Source of the DNA: Bacillus inaquosorum KCTC 13429 | Lineage (GTDB): Bacteria; Bacillota; Bacilli; Bacillales; Bacillaceae | Assembly: GCF_000332645.1 (NCBI RefSeq) | Contig: NZ_AMXN01000002.1 | Coordinates: 310,001 to 374,000, forward strand | Direction: 5' to 3' | Length of the DNA: 64,000 nucleotides | Shown: piece after piece, positions 1 through 8,656 of the stretch | How the letters are laid out: every line of letters starts with the position of its first letter | Position numbering within the stretch: position 1 is the first letter of the stretch | Position numbers and translations under genes: made by a program | The notes under the pieces: generated by a model | Told to the model about the DNA's origin: nothing | Databases searched by the model: none | Seen by the model: the letters and a program-made list of their open reading frames with translations, nothing else

Positions 1-2
1 AG

Positions 3-638
3 GCTTCTGAGGATAGAAAGAAAGCTGAAGCTGATAAAGACAGGGAAAACAATCCTGAACAAAAGACAACAGACTCCAATCAAGATCAAAAGGAAAACAA
101 AAATAATGATCAAGAGACTAGTAAAAATAAAGACAAGCAATCTCAGCAGGCGAAAGAACCAGCAGACTCTGATAAAGAAGTGTTAGCTATAGGAGATTCC
201 GTCATGCTTGATATTGCCTCACACCTCCGCCAGTCACTTTCACATGTTACGATTGATGGAAAGGTGGGGAGACAAATGTCTCAAGCTCTGGAACTCGCAA
301 ATGAATACAAGTCTTTTAATCAGCCGAACAAGGCTGTCATCATTGAGCTGGGAACCAATGGCTACTTTACAAACAGCCAAATCGAACAATTGCTTCAATC
401 TTTCTCAAAAGCTCATATCTATCTTGTCAATACACGAGTTCCCCGCCAATGGGAAAGCAAGGTAAATGAATCTTTGCAGCAACAGGCGCACGCACATCAA
501 AATGTTACGTTAGTTGACTGGCACACAGAAGCTCTTCAGCACCCAGAATACTTTACACCTGATGGCGTACACTTGGTTCCTCAAGGGGCTAAAGCTTTGA
601 CTGGTCTTATTGTTCAGGCGATGAAATCGTTTTTGTAA
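3..638 (+). CDS. yrhL: YrhL acyltransferase, C-terminal part (5' end outside window)
   Basis: The reading frame is open from the first bases, so only about 211 C-terminal residues are present. It starts with a low-complexity stretch rich in Lys, Asp, Glu, Gln and Asn, which looks like an extracytoplasmic linker, and continues into an SGNH-hydrolase domain. That domain shows block I GDSVM, block III ELGTNG and the block V catalytic pair in DGVHL near the end. Proteins of this build (OatA/YrhL type) have an N-terminal multi-pass acyltransferase-3 domain and O-acetylate cell-envelope polymers outside the membrane. The membrane part cannot be seen here. The assignment rests on the motifs and on the position upstream of yrhK. 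Confidence 0.85.
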   Translation, partial: ASEDRKKAEADKDRENNPEQKTTDSNQDQKENKNNDQETSKNKDKQSQQAKEPADSDKEVLAIGDSVMLDIASHLRQSLSHVTIDGKVGRQMSQALELANEYKSFNQPNKAVIIELGTNGYFTNSQIEQLLQSFSKAHIYLVNTRVPRQWESKVNESLQQQAHAHQNVTLVDWHTEALQHPEYFTPDGVHLVPQGAKALTGLIVQAMKSFL

Positions 639-762
639 GATAAGAGGTCCTATTTAAAAACATTGTTGATCTTTCTCTCATCATCTCCATTTTTTCAAAA
701 CAATTCTTATGTTTACATGTCGTTTACGTGAGGGTAAGCCAAAATAGAATGGAGGGATGATA

Positions 763-1050
763 GTGGCAGCTAATGAAGAACATGACATCAAAAAAGAACT
801 CAATCGATACGAGCTTTTTTTCAAAAAACGATATAAGGTTCTTTATACAGTAAATGATTTTATCATTGGTGCTTTGTTTCTTGTCGGAAGCTTTTTCTTT
901 TTTTATGACCAATTAATGTCGGCAGGGATATGGCTGTTTGCTATTGGGAGCTTGCTGCTGTTAGTCAGGCCCACAATTCGGCTGATTCATGACTTTCATT
1001 ACCGAAAACATGTGGAACGCCAGTTTAAACATCGATCTTCAGCCGATTAA
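763..1050 (+). CDS. yrhK: YrhK-domain membrane protein
   Basis: Small protein of 95 residues with two hydrophobic segments (FIIGALFLVGSFFFFY and AGIWLFAIGSLLLLV) joined by a short turn and followed by a basic tail. This is the YrhK-family layout. I chose the GTG at 763 because GGAGGG at 751-756 lies 6 bases upstream; the ATG at 757 touches that motif and is too close. The function is unknown; it probably sits in the cytoplasmic membrane. It follows yrhL on the same strand with its own ribosome-binding site. Confidence 0.8.
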   Translation: MAANEEHDIKKELNRYELFFKKRYKVLYTVNDFIIGALFLVGSFFFFYDQLMSAGIWLFAIGSLLLLVRPTIRLIHDFHYRKHVERQFKHRSSAD

Positions 1051-1217
1051 TCCTCATGCTTGTGGTCTTGAGGAATAGAAATATTTGCTTAACGAAAACA
1101 AACTGACAAGAAAATCTGAAGCACAATATACAAAAACAAGACTTTTTGACTATTTATTTTTAAAAATAAGGCAAAAAACCTAAACCTTTGTCCCTGTATG
1201 ACGATATTAACAATAAG

Positions 1218-1279
1218 GCCGGCGCGATACTCCCTATAACATCCTTTTCAGTAGATTTCAATATCGTGCCGGCTTTTTC
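1218..1279 (+). terminator. Long-loop hairpin with T-run downstream of yrhK
   Basis: Arms 1218-1229 and 1262-1273 pair over 12 bases (GCCGGCGCGATA with TATCGTGCCGGC, one G-T pair) around a 32-base loop, followed by TTTTTC. It reads as a terminator on the plus strand, downstream of yrhK. The loop is unusually long. The rest of the 280-base gap 1051-1330 shows nothing I can name. Confidence 0.5.
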
Positions 1280-1290
1280 ATATGCAAAAT

Positions 1291-1320
1291 AACCCCGCCA
1301 TTCTGATTGATGGCGGGGTT
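1291..1320 (-). terminator. Terminator of the bscR-cypB operon
   Basis: Perfect stem AACCCCGCCAT / ATGGCGGGGTT with an 8-base loop, just past the cypB stop. On the minus strand it is followed by ATTTTGC, a short U-rich tail. Confidence 0.75.
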
Positions 1321-1330
1321 CGATTTTTTA

Positions 1331-4300
1331 TTACATACCTGACCAAACGTCTTTGACATAGCGTTTTTGGTTTTGCAGATTCATCAGCCATTCAGCTGAT
1401 TCTTCCTGATTTGCTCCTTTTTCAGCTTCATACGCCAGTCGCAAAGTATTCTCTACATCAGGAGCCATTCGCGATCCATCACCGCATACGTAAATGTGAG
1501 CCCCTTTTTCAATGAGTGATATCAGCTTCTGTGCATCTAGTTTGAGCAAGTGCTGGACATATTCTTTTGATTCGTTTTCGACGCGTGAATAGCACCGGCG
1601 GACTGTAACCAAACCATCCTGTTCCGCCTGATCCAGCTCTTCTCTGTAAAGATCGTCATGATCGGGGCGCCGGCAGCCGAAATAGAAAAGAGCTTCACCA
1701 AGCGTGTTTCCTTCCTTCTTCAAAACAGATCTTGTCTGAATAAAGCCCCTGAATGGCGCAATTCCTGTACCCGGCCCGACCATAATCATAGGCGTTTCAG
1801 GGTCATCTGGCATTTGAAATCCGGATTGCGGCGTTCGGATGAAGCAGGCTGCTGCATCACCTGTATTCAGCTCTGCTAAATAATTAGAGGCGACTCCCCG
1901 GTACTCTCCGCGCCCGCTCCAAGCTGAGCCTTTAACAACCCCTACTGTCATGCTCACGATATTAGCATGCACTTTCGGTGAGCTTGATATGGAATAATAT
2001 CGCGGTTTTAGTGAAGGCAAAAGTTCTAAAAACCGCTCAAACGGCATTTCGCAGGCAGGGTAATCCTCTAAAAGATCAAGCATGGTGAGACGTTTTTCCA
2101 GTACCTGCTCTTTATAAATGCCATCTGCTGAAACGAGCTGTTCCAGCTCTTTTTTATGCGGCGGACAAACTGTATAAGAAGCCAGCTCCCGAAGCTGAAG
2201 CCTTGAAGCCGGTTCCTGCAGCTCCACATAGGACGACAATAAATCCGCCACTTTGATCGGCCGATCCATCGGAAGATGAGCCATATGAGGGCTTCCGCTC
2301 ATTTTTATCACATGATTGGACTGCAAACCGAATCTGCTGAGAACCCGCTGAACAAGCTCCTGGCTGTTTTTCGGCAATATTCCGATATGATCGCCTTCTT
2401 TATATGTTTTGGCGTCAGGAACCTGCAATTCAATATGGCGGGTGGAACGCGGACTATCAGCTGTCTGGAGCTCCCGGTTCTCTAAGACAATCCCTTCAAA
2501 CGCACCATATGCTTTGGCAAGCGGCGTTTCCGTCGCTTCACTGAGAAAAGTAATCGATAATGAAGGCCTGTCTTCTTTCTGAGATATTTCGTTTATATCA
2601 AATGCTTTTATCGTTTCCTTCCAGAAGCGGTTTTCCCAAGACTCGCGATGGCTTTCAAAATCATCGGCGGCATCACCTTCCCCAATCGGTGTTAAACGTG
2701 ATGCCCCTTTCGCTTGCATCATGTCATCTATAAGGCGCGGAATCCGCTGATACGTGCTGGCCCAACTCCGGTTTCCGCAGCCGAATACCGCATAGGAGAC
2801 CCCTTTTAATCGGCCTTCCTCAAGCTCTTCCAGCCACTCTACAAAGCCGGCAGCATTATCAGGCGGCGCCCCATTATAAGAAGCCGTAACGATGACGACA
2901 GCGCCTTGTTCAGGAAGCTTGCCAATATAATCATCAAGCGGAGCTGTTTCGGCTGTAAATCCCAGCTGGCGGCCGTAAGCAGCCAATTCTCCTGCTATTC
3001 CTTCCGCTGTTCCAAGGTTTGAACCGTAAAGAACGAGTAAAGGTGTGCCGTGTTTAGGTTTTGTTTCTTTTGGCTTCGTTTCTGTTTTGTTGTCAGCCTG
3101 TTCTCGTCTCTGTACATTAATTGCTGCTGTTTTCCGCGGTTTCACAGTAATTTTAAATTCATCCGGCTTGATCGTTAATGCCTCTTTGATTTTCAGTTCG
3201 TATCCAGTATGGTTCATCAAATCAAAATGCTTTAATACAAGACCGAGAACCATCGTCGCTTCTTGGAGAGCAAACTGCATGCCAATACAAGCGCGCTGCC
3301 CGTTTCCAAACGGCTTATAAGCATGGTGAGGAATACTCGAAGGGTCTTCAAACCGTTCCGGACGAAAATCTTCTGCATCTTCTCCCCAAGCATTTTGATC
3401 CCGGTGCAGCTTCGGAATCAAAACAGTGACAGGCTGACCTTTGCTGATCGGGTATTCCCCGCCTAGAACAGTATCCTCCTTCGCATAGAGAGAAAAGGCC
3501 GGAGCTGTTGGATATAGCCTGAGTGTTTCATTTAACACCATCCGAATGTATTTCAGCTGCTGGATTTGTTTATATTCCGGCGTGTCTGTTAACACGCGAT
3601 CGGCTTCCTCTTGCGCTTTTTTCAGTTTTTCCGGATGTGTAAGCAGACAGTAAATCGCAAAGGAAAGCAAACCGCTTGTTGTTTCATGCCCTGCAATTAA
3701 AAATGTGATGATTTGGTATCGAATATTTTTATCATCCAGCGTTTCACCTGTTACAGGATCTTTTGCATAGAGCATGAGCGATAAAAGATCCTTAATGTTT
3801 TCATCCGGATTCTCTTTTCGCTCCGCTATCATTCTATCGACAAGGGAGTTCATGACTTCTATATCCTTTTGGAACTGCAGCTTCGTTTTCACCATCATCT
3901 TATCTTGCAGGCCCAATCTTTTCGATTGATTCATCGCCTCTTTTAAGGCACTGAGCATGCTGGTGATAAACGGATGCTGAGAATCACGGTAAAAGCTGTT
4001 GAAGCGATAGTTAAACCCGCATAATCCGATCGTATCAAGCGTCAGACGGGTCATGTCGTCCGCTACATCAATTTCTTCATTAGGATTAAGCCGGCTCCAT
4101 TTTTGAATCAGCTGGGTTGCGATATCCAGCATCATAGAATGATAGCCTTTCATCGCTTTTTGACTGAAACTTGGCAGCAAAATGCGGTGGGCTTTTTGCC
4201 AGTTCGGTTCGTGGGTCCAGCTTGTAAATAAGCCGTCTCCGCCGAACTCGCGCACCTTTAGCAAGCCTTTGCCAAGGTTTTTGTCAAAACGGCTTTCATC

Positions 4301-4498
4301 ACACACTTCAGCCACAAGATTGTGTCCGGATACAAAAACACTGGACACCCCTGGAAAATCGAAGCGGAAAATCGGTCCCAATTCATCAGCTAACCTCCAT
4401 AAGGATTGAGAAAGCTGCTCTTTTTCCAGATGCGGAAGATTTTTTAAAGGTCCGTATGTTTTGGGCTGAGGTATGGCGCTTGCCTGTTTCATTAACAT
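1331..4498 (-). CDS. cypB: Bifunctional cytochrome P450/NADPH-P450 reductase (CYP102A family)
   Basis: Self-sufficient fatty-acid hydroxylase of 1055 residues, the length of CYP102A enzymes such as P450-BM3. The P450 half (about 1-470) shows the I-helix AGHETTSG, the ExxR helix (ETLR) and the haem loop [10 protein letters not shown] with the ligand cysteine near residue 400. A Lys/Pro-rich linker leads to a flavodoxin-like FMN domain ([13 protein letters not shown]) and an FAD/NADPH ferredoxin-reductase domain ([21 protein letters not shown], ending KDVWSGM). Electrons go from NADPH through FAD and FMN to haem for subterminal hydroxylation of medium- and long-chain fatty acids. The gene starts 9 bases after bscR ends, so the two form one operon, and a palindromic operator lies ahead of bscR. 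Confidence 0.95.
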   Translation of the reverse strand: MLMKQASAIPQPKTYGPLKNLPHLEKEQLSQSLWRLADELGPIFRFDFPGVSSVFVSGHNLVAEVCDESRFDKNLGKGLLKVREFGGDGLFTSWTHEPNWQKAHRILLPSFSQKAMKGYHSMMLDIATQLIQKWSRLNPNEEIDVADDMTRLTLDTIGLCGFNYRFNSFYRDSQHPFITSMLSALKEAMNQSKRLGLQDKMMVKTKLQFQKDIEVMNSLVDRMIAERKENPDENIKDLLSLMLYAKDPVTGETLDDKNIRYQIITFLIAGHETTSGLLSFAIYCLLTHPEKLKKAQEEADRVLTDTPEYKQIQQLKYIRMVLNETLRLYPTAPAFSLYAKEDTVLGGEYPISKGQPVTVLIPKLHRDQNAWGEDAEDFRPERFEDPSSIPHHAYKPFGNGQRACIGMQFALQEATMVLGLVLKHFDLMNHTGYELKIKEALTIKPDEFKITVKPRKTAAINVQRREQADNKTETKPKETKPKHGTPLLVLYGSNLGTAEGIAGELAAYGRQLGFTAETAPLDDYIGKLPEQGAVVIVTASYNGAPPDNAAGFVEWLEELEEGRLKGVSYAVFGCGNRSWASTYQRIPRLIDDMMQAKGASRLTPIGEGDAADDFESHRESWENRFWKETIKAFDINEISQKEDRPSLSITFLSEATETPLAKAYGAFEGIVLENRELQTADSPRSTRHIELQVPDAKTYKEGDHIGILPKNSQELVQRVLSRFGLQSNHVIKMSGSPHMAHLPMDRPIKVADLLSSYVELQEPASRLQLRELASYTVCPPHKKELEQLVSADGIYKEQVLEKRLTMLDLLEDYPACEMPFERFLELLPSLKPRYYSISSSPKVHANIVSMTVGVVKGSAWSGRGEYRGVASNYLAELNTGDAAACFIRTPQSGFQMPDDPETPMIMVGPGTGIAPFRGFIQTRSVLKKEGNTLGEALFYFGCRRPDHDDLYREELDQAEQDGLVTVRRCYSRVENESKEYVQHLLKLDAQKLISLIEKGAHIYVCGDGSRMAPDVENTLRLAYEAEKGANQEESAEWLMNLQNQKRYVKDVWSGM

Positions 4499-4507
4499 CT
4501 TCCTTTC

Positions 4508-5098
4508 CTATTTTTGTGAAGTAAATGAATGAAGCTTGATGGCGTCCCAGCAGCATTGTTCCAATTCAGTAATTAAATCAGTGTCCATCTCTATATCACC
4601 CGTTTGGACAAGCTGATATATCTTGAGAAACGCCCCTAACACAATTGCAATTAACACATTAGAGGGCAGGCCGCGTATCACGCCTTCTGCTTTTCCCTTG
4701 TTAAAATAGTCATCAAGCATTTGAGTCAGATTTTCTATCATTTTTCTGCTTGTGTCGTTTAAGTAATGAGCGTCTTTTTTCGTTTCAAGAAAAAAAAGCG
4801 CATAATCGCTCTCTTTCGTAAATTGAACGAGACAGCAAAATACGTGGCGAAAGCCTTCTCTGGCAGGCAATTCCGAAAAATCCTGCTTCAGCTTTTCGGT
4901 AAAGCGCTGGATGCTTTCTTGAAACAATACGTTGACGAGTGTTTCTTTGCTGTCAAAATAGCGGTAGATCGTTCCTGTCCCAACATGAGCTCGTTCAGCT
5001 ATCATAGGGATAGTGGTAGCGTTAAATCCCCTTTCCGTAAATAGTGAAACCGACGCTTTCATAATCATGTCGTACTTACTGCTGGATGCGGATAACAT
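4508..5098 (-). CDS. bscR: TetR-family repressor of the P450 operon (BscR/FatR)
   Basis: TetR-type regulator with an N-terminal helix-turn-helix ([27 protein letters not shown]) and a helical ligand domain, 196 residues from the chosen start. The frame stays open a further 29 codons upstream, but that stretch contains the operator palindrome at 5128-5145. GGAGG lies 11 bases ahead of the ATG at 5098, so the shorter start is preferred. Homologues (BM3R1 of B. megaterium, FatR of B. subtilis) repress their own gene and the P450 gene and are released by fatty acids. Gene order and operator fit that model. Confidence 0.9.
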   Translation of the reverse strand: MLSASSSKYDMIMKASVSLFTERGFNATTIPMIAERAHVGTGTIYRYFDSKETLVNVLFQESIQRFTEKLKQDFSELPAREGFRHVFCCLVQFTKESDYALFFLETKKDAHYLNDTSRKMIENLTQMLDDYFNKGKAEGVIRGLPSNVLIAIVLGAFLKIYQLVQTGDIEMDTDLITELEQCCWDAIKLHSFTSQK

Positions 5099-5127
5099 GT
5101 ATGTTGCAACCTCCGATTCTTCGTCGC

Positions 5128-5145
5128 GGAATGAACATTCATTCC
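5128..5145. promoter_or_regulatory. Palindromic operator for BscR
   Basis: GGAATGAACATTCATTCC, an inverted repeat with arms GGAATGAA/TTCATTCC. It closely matches the 20-bp palindrome bound by BM3R1 in B. megaterium. It lies 30 bases upstream of the bscR start, where bound repressor would block the bscR-cypB transcript. Confidence 0.85.
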
Positions 5146-5322
5146 TTTTGTTCATAATAAACATGTCCGATCTGTCTGATATCACCTCTTTACCCTTGCT
5201 TATGTTATCAGTTTATATGAAAAAAACTTTTTTTAATATAAAGTATATGCAAAAAATAAAAAATTAAGAAAATATACCCAAAACCAAAATGAGGGCCCTG
5301 GATATATTTCCCGAGAAATTTT

Positions 5323-5874
5323 TTATTTAACAGCCACAATGCACAGACAGGAATCACGCCTGATGACGGAAAGATCCCTAAAATGCTGATCTTTCAGCAG
5401 CTGAATATACGTTTTCTCTTTCTCACCGGTATTTGTATCAATACTGATGTAAAACCGGCCGTCAATTTGAAGCACCCGATAAATTTCTCTTAATGCAAGC
5501 CTCATATCAGTGCAGCTCTGAACCGTATGTAAGGAAAACACTTTATTAAAGGTACGGTCATCAAAGGGAATGTTCTCAGGATAACCATGAAAAATCTCCC
5601 CTTTCCCCATGTTCTTTCGATTCGCTCGTGATATCTGTCTTACCTTTCGCTTTGACGGGTCAATGCTTTTTAAGCTTCCCTTTTCCAGTTTCTCGGTTAT
5701 GTTCTTAAAGACAGTGCCATTTCCAATTCCAATTTCTAAAATTCTGTCATTTTCCTGTATGTCTATAGAGTCAATCATCATATGCTCAATGGTTTTTGTT
5801 TGCTTATATTTCCGAGAAAATAATTTCAAAAGATTCGATCGTTTATAGAGTCTATTTTCTAGCATTTTAAACAC
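5323..5874 (-). CDS. yrhH: Class I SAM-dependent methyltransferase YrhH
   Basis: Methyltransferase of 183 residues. Motif I is ILEIGIGNGTVF, motif II ends in IDPSKRKV, and a DRTFNKVFSLHTVQS post-motif segment is followed by ALREIYRVLQIDGRFYISID. The substrate is unknown. The gene stands alone between bscR and the small-gene cluster, and an extracytoplasmic-function sigma promoter lies about 85 bases upstream. This agrees with its known membership of the B. subtilis cell-envelope stress regulons. Confidence 0.85.
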   Translation of the reverse strand: MFKMLENRLYKRSNLLKLFSRKYKQTKTIEHMMIDSIDIQENDRILEIGIGNGTVFKNITEKLEKGSLKSIDPSKRKVRQISRANRKNMGKGEIFHGYPENIPFDDRTFNKVFSLHTVQSCTDMRLALREIYRVLQIDGRFYISIDTNTGEKEKTYIQLLKDQHFRDLSVIRRDSCLCIVAVK

Positions 5875-5959
5875 CTGCTTTTGGTTTCCTATGCTTATTT
5901 ATTATATTAAAAAAATAAACATCACCTTCATTTTAAAATGTGAATGAAGATATCAACTA

Positions 5960-5986
5960 GACGGCAATGTGTTTAATAATGTTTCA
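5960..5986 (-). promoter_or_regulatory. ECF sigma (W/M/X-type) promoter of yrhH
   Basis: On the minus strand TGAAAC (5986-5981) and CGTC (5963-5960) are separated by 17 bases. This is the classic -35/-10 pair for sigma-W, sigma-M and sigma-X of B. subtilis. Confidence 0.85.
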
Positions 5987-6016
5987 ATAGAACTGAACTT
6001 TTTCATTTTTTTCCGC

Positions 6017-6046
6017 AAAAAAAGCAGAAAACAAAATGTTTTCTGC
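6017..6046 (-). terminator. Terminator of the yrzI small-gene cluster
   Basis: Stem GCAGAAAAC (6038-6046 read on the minus strand) with GTTTTCTGC (6024-6032), followed on the minus strand by seven Ts. It lies directly after the stop of the 52-residue gene. Confidence 0.8.
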
Positions 6047-6053
6047 CCTCTTT

Positions 6054-6212
6054 CTAATGCCAATAATAAGGGAATACATACAGCCTATGCTGCTGCATGG
6101 CCATCAGCCTCTGCTGGCGGAATGGATTTCCATAACCATGTTTGAAGGAATGCGGCATGGACGCATAACCATGGCCAATCGACGGCAGCCTTTTTTGATA
6201 ATCGTTCATCAT
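6054..6212 (-). CDS. Small protein of 52 residues rich in Tyr, His and Gln
   Basis: Starts MMNDYQKRLPSIGHGY and ends FPYYWH. AGGTGA lies about 5-8 bases ahead of its two tandem ATGs, and a strong terminator follows its stop. It has no hydrophobic segment and no domain I recognise. It is the last of four small frames (38, 49, 17 and 52 residues) read in the same direction, which suggests a polycistronic transcript of short peptides. B. subtilis transcript maps describe several short peptides near yrzI; I cannot match this one by name. Confidence 0.6.
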   Translation of the reverse strand: MMNDYQKRLPSIGHGYASMPHSFKHGYGNPFRQQRLMAMQQHRLYVFPYYWH

Positions 6213-6283
6213 GCCATCACCTGCCTTACCCGTAACGTTGATCTATCATATGCAGGCAGGCATTTTCTTGACAGCTGTTTTTG

Positions 6284-6337
6284 CTAAACTTGGTCCTTCT
6301 CCATCGTATAATGCATCAATAATTCCATTCTAAGCAT
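6284..6337 (-). CDS. Candidate 17-residue peptide gene
   Basis: Encodes MLRMELLMHYTMEKDQV. AAGGGGGAG stands 7 bases ahead of the ATG, an almost ideal ribosome-binding site, which is the main reason to list it. It lies between yrzI and the 52-residue gene in the same direction. Function unknown; a leader peptide or a small membrane-active peptide are both possible. Confidence 0.45.
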   Translation of the reverse strand: MLRMELLMHYTMEKDQV

Positions 6338-6372
6338 ATGCCATCTCCCCCTTCAGTATTTTTCATTGTTTT

Positions 6373-6522
6373 TTAGCGCCAGTTTGTCAAATAAAGATGC
6401 TTTAACTGAGACTCTTTCATTTCATCATAAATCTGCTCAATCTGCTGTTCTCGTTCGAATTCTTCCGGGCTTTTAAACCGTTTGTTAATCGTTAACGTTA
6501 AAAAGAATAGGTTAATCGTCAT
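6373..6522 (-). CDS. yrzI: YrzI small protein
   Basis: A 49-residue protein that starts MTINLFFLTLTINKRF and ends LTNWR, which I recognise as YrzI. It has a short hydrophobic N terminus followed by a charged helix (PEEFEREQQIEQIYDEMK). AAAGGGGGTGA lies 5 bases ahead of the ATG. Two strong hairpins separate it from the 38-residue frame upstream, so its expression may depend on read-through or processing. Molecular function is unknown. Confidence 0.8.
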   Translation of the reverse strand: MTINLFFLTLTINKRFKSPEEFEREQQIEQIYDEMKESQLKHLYLTNWR

Positions 6523-6562
6523 ATCACTCACCCCCTTTCAAATTCCGCTTCAAGCGAAATAA

Positions 6563-6590
6563 CCCGCGGCATCATTCCTTCTGCCGCGGG
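6563..6590 (-). other. GC-rich hairpin ahead of yrzI
   Basis: Perfect 9-bp stem CCCGCGGCA / TGCCGCGGG around a 10-base loop, about 40 bases upstream of the yrzI start. It lacks a T-run, so it looks more like an RNA-stability or processing element than a terminator. Confidence 0.5.
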
Positions 6591-6595
6591 CAAAT

Positions 6596-6641
6596 AAAAA
6601 CCGCAGACAAAAGAAGACACCAATGCCTCTACTGCCTGCGG
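6596..6641 (-). terminator. Terminator or attenuator between the 38-residue gene and yrzI
   Basis: Minus-strand stem CCGCAG (6641-6636) with CTGCGG (6606-6601), extended inward by further pairs, then TTTTTA. It separates the first small frame from yrzI. Confidence 0.65.
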
Positions 6642-6670
6642 GGAGTTGCGTATGTCCGACTATTCCCAAT

Positions 6671-6787
6671 TTAATGCGTGCGATAAGCATCGGTTAAGGA
6701 AGGACACGAACTCTTCCACAGGCTGAATGAACCATGAATTTTCACTTGTGTTTCACGTACAGGTTGACGTCGTTGTCTCATTGTCAT
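6671..6787 (-). CDS. Basic small protein of 38 residues
   Basis: Starts MTMRQRRQPVRETQVKIHG and ends DAYRTH. AAGGAGG lies 9 bases ahead of the ATG, a near-consensus Shine-Dalgarno, so translation is likely despite the size. It is basic, with no membrane segment. It is the first gene of the small-gene cluster that includes yrzI and is followed at once by a terminator. Function unknown. Confidence 0.6.
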   Translation of the reverse strand: MTMRQRRQPVRETQVKIHGSFSLWKSSCPSLTDAYRTH

Positions 6788-6911
6788 TTTGTTCAGCCTC
6801 CTTTGCTTTTTTCTTACTTTGTAAGTATATCCACCAAATTCCATTTTGTAAACATCTTTTTCTAAAAATGGACGGAAATTATGCAAATCATCGAGTGGAT
6901 TTCCCCTTTGT

Positions 6912-7712
6912 TCATGACACCTGCTTCATTTCTTTTCTGGAGCGTTCTTTCTTATGATATGCAATAAAATAAATGAGACCGACAAACACCGCTCCGCCGA
7001 TGACATTGCCGATAAAAGCAGGAATGATGTTTCCGATAAACTGCCCCCACGTGAATGACCCTGCAAAAATGGCAGCAGGAATCACAAACATGTTGGCGAC
7101 AACGTGCTGAAATCCGATTGCCACAAATGCCATAATCGGGAACCAGATGCCAAGAATTTTCCCTGCTCCGTCTTGAGCGCCGAAAGAGAGCCAAACGGCA
7201 AGACATACAAGCCAGTTACAGCCGATGCCGGAAATAAGAACCTTGCCGAAGCTCATATCGAGCTTTCCCTGCGCCACGGCGATCGTTTTTTCTAAATAAG
7301 GGCCTGTTTCAGTCAATCCAACTAAATGCCCGAAAAAGTAAGCAACAAACAATGCGCCGATTAGGTTCATAATCGTGACGATTCCCCAGTTAACCGCCAA
7401 TTCTTTAACTGATATTTTTCTTGAAAATAAAGCCATCGCAACGGACATCATATTTCCTGTGATCAGTTCAGCACCAGCGAGAACCACAAGTATCAGACCG
7501 ACAGGAAATACTGCAGCCCCGATCAAGCTGGACAGACTTCCCCATTCTTTCGGAAGGTCGCCGATTACCCTGATATCAAGCAAGTACCCGAGCGCGATAA
7601 ATGCGCCGCCTAAAAACCCCAGCACTAGCAGAGACGGCAGCGGGAGCTTTACTTTGTTCATCCCTGCTTCAATTGCTGCATCCGCTATTTCATCCGGTTT
7701 CCGAAAAGCCAT
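6912..7712 (-). CDS. yrhG: Formate/nitrite transporter YrhG (FNT family)
   Basis: FNT-family channel of 266 residues. It starts AFRKPDEIADAAIEAG and has six hydrophobic segments with the family signatures, including the first half-repeat around GAAVFPVGLILVVLAGAEL and ITGNMMSVAMALF. FNT proteins are pentamers that move formate or nitrite across the cytoplasmic membrane. Here a formate dehydrogenase gene (yrhE) lies divergently 0.9 kb away, so formate is the likely cargo. A sigma-A promoter at 7934-7963 and a terminator hairpin in the 215-base leader suggest control by attenuation. Confidence 0.9.
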   Translation of the reverse strand: MAFRKPDEIADAAIEAGMNKVKLPLPSLLVLGFLGGAFIALGYLLDIRVIGDLPKEWGSLSSLIGAAVFPVGLILVVLAGAELITGNMMSVAMALFSRKISVKELAVNWGIVTIMNLIGALFVAYFFGHLVGLTETGPYLEKTIAVAQGKLDMSFGKVLISGIGCNWLVCLAVWLSFGAQDGAGKILGIWFPIMAFVAIGFQHVVANMFVIPAAIFAGSFTWGQFIGNIIPAFIGNVIGGAVFVGLIYFIAYHKKERSRKEMKQVS

Positions 7713-7765
7713 ACTAAAACGCCTCCATTATTTCTTCTATTCTTACAGTTATGGCATAAAGGCAA

Positions 7766-7819
7766 TAAAAAAGGCAGCACTCAAATAACCTGTGTCAACC
7801 AGGCGTTTGAATGCTGCCT
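7766..7819 (-). promoter_or_regulatory. Leader terminator (attenuator) of yrhG
   Basis: Arms 7806-7819 and 7772-7785 pair over 14 bases (AGGCAGCATTCAAA with TTTGAGTGCTGCCT on the minus strand, one G-T pair), with an inner CCTG/CAGG stem and a TTTTTT tail. It lies inside the transcript leader, about 60 bases upstream of the start codon. Confidence 0.75.
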
Positions 7820-7933
7820 AACTTGTATGCATACCCATACAACAATATCAAGCAGAATTAAGATATTGAAAGAGAATATATACAGTTCGTGCATACATTC
7901 CCATCGCTTTTTGCCTTCTATAACTGTAGCAAC

Positions 7934-7963
7934 ATCATATCAAATGTGACAAATTTGTGTCAA
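7934..7963 (-). promoter_or_regulatory. Sigma-A promoter of yrhG
   Basis: Minus-strand TTGACA (7963-7958), 18-base spacer, TATGAT (7939-7934). The spacer starts within an imperfect inverted repeat around ACAAATTTGT that could bind a regulator. Confidence 0.7.
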
Positions 7964-7974
7964 TGGCAAATATG

Positions 7975-8343
7975 CTAGCTTTGCAGGGCTTCTTTTTGAT
8001 CATCTATTTTTTTGTCAAAGACAAACACAGATACAGCGATATTTTCCTCAATTTTAATATCAGAAAACAAATGGACAAGCTTAGCCCCCATCAGCTCCTC
8101 CATTCCTTCCGGCGTTTGTTTGGAATAAAGATCTTGAATCAGGCTTGTCCGGGCTGCATGTACCATTTCTCTTCCTTCAGGCGTGCGGGCGATAAACTGC
8201 TCGCTTGCACTCAGGTTTCCATATAATGTTGAGACTGCCATGTTTTCTACAAATACAGTATGAATCCGTTCAGGCCCTTTGCCGAACAATTCTTTGCGAA
8301 GTTTTCGAATAATATCATTGAACTCATGAATTTTTTTAGACAT
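7975..8343 (-). CDS. yrhF: DUF2294-family protein YrhF
   Basis: A 122-residue soluble protein from the ATG at 8343, chosen because AAGGGG lies 8 bases upstream. The frame is open a further 21 codons but without a comparable site. The sequence (KIHEFNDIIRKLRKELFGKGPERIH, SASEQFIARTPEGREMV) fits the DUF2294 family, often found beside formate dehydrogenase genes. Function unknown. It lies between yrhG (same strand) and the divergent yrhE. Confidence 0.75.
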   Translation of the reverse strand: MSKKIHEFNDIIRKLRKELFGKGPERIHTVFVENMAVSTLYGNLSASEQFIARTPEGREMVHAARTSLIQDLYSKQTPEGMEELMGAKLVHLFSDIKIEENIAVSVFVFDKKIDDQKEALQS

Positions 8344-8561
8344 GCTGATTACCCCTTCCGATATTGCCTCATAAAGCTTTTCCCGGTTCCCCTTAGGACA
8401 TTTCACTTGGTTAAAATTTTCCTGCCATATTGTATTATAATAAATATCACTTTATAATAAAAGCAGTGTTGATGGATTTGTAATAGGATCTTGTTATGAG
8501 TCTATCGTTTTATAAAAATCAAGGATTGGTCTGTTAGTAAGACTTGCTAGTGAACTATTCC

Positions 8562-8621
8562 GCCATGTGTGTTTACACCTTCAAGAATTTTAGGACAGGT
8601 GTATCTATACATGGCTTTTTT
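8562..8621 (+). promoter_or_regulatory. Leader terminator (attenuator) of yrhE
   Basis: GCCATGT (8562-8568) pairs with ACATGGC (8609-8615), and ACACCT (8575-8580) with AGGTGT (8597-8602), followed by TTTTTT. The T-run ends 20 bases before the yrhE ribosome-binding site. The rest of 8407-8561 is AT-rich and contains two TATAAT boxes. Confidence 0.7.
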
Positions 8622-8656
8622 GACTTCTTGAAAGAAAGATGGAGGGGAATATGAAG

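Noticed and set aside
7940..7965. FNR or Rex operator ahead of yrhG
   Set aside because: ACAAATTTGT is an inverted repeat, but the flanks do not match the TGTGA-N6-TCACA or Rex consensus well enough.
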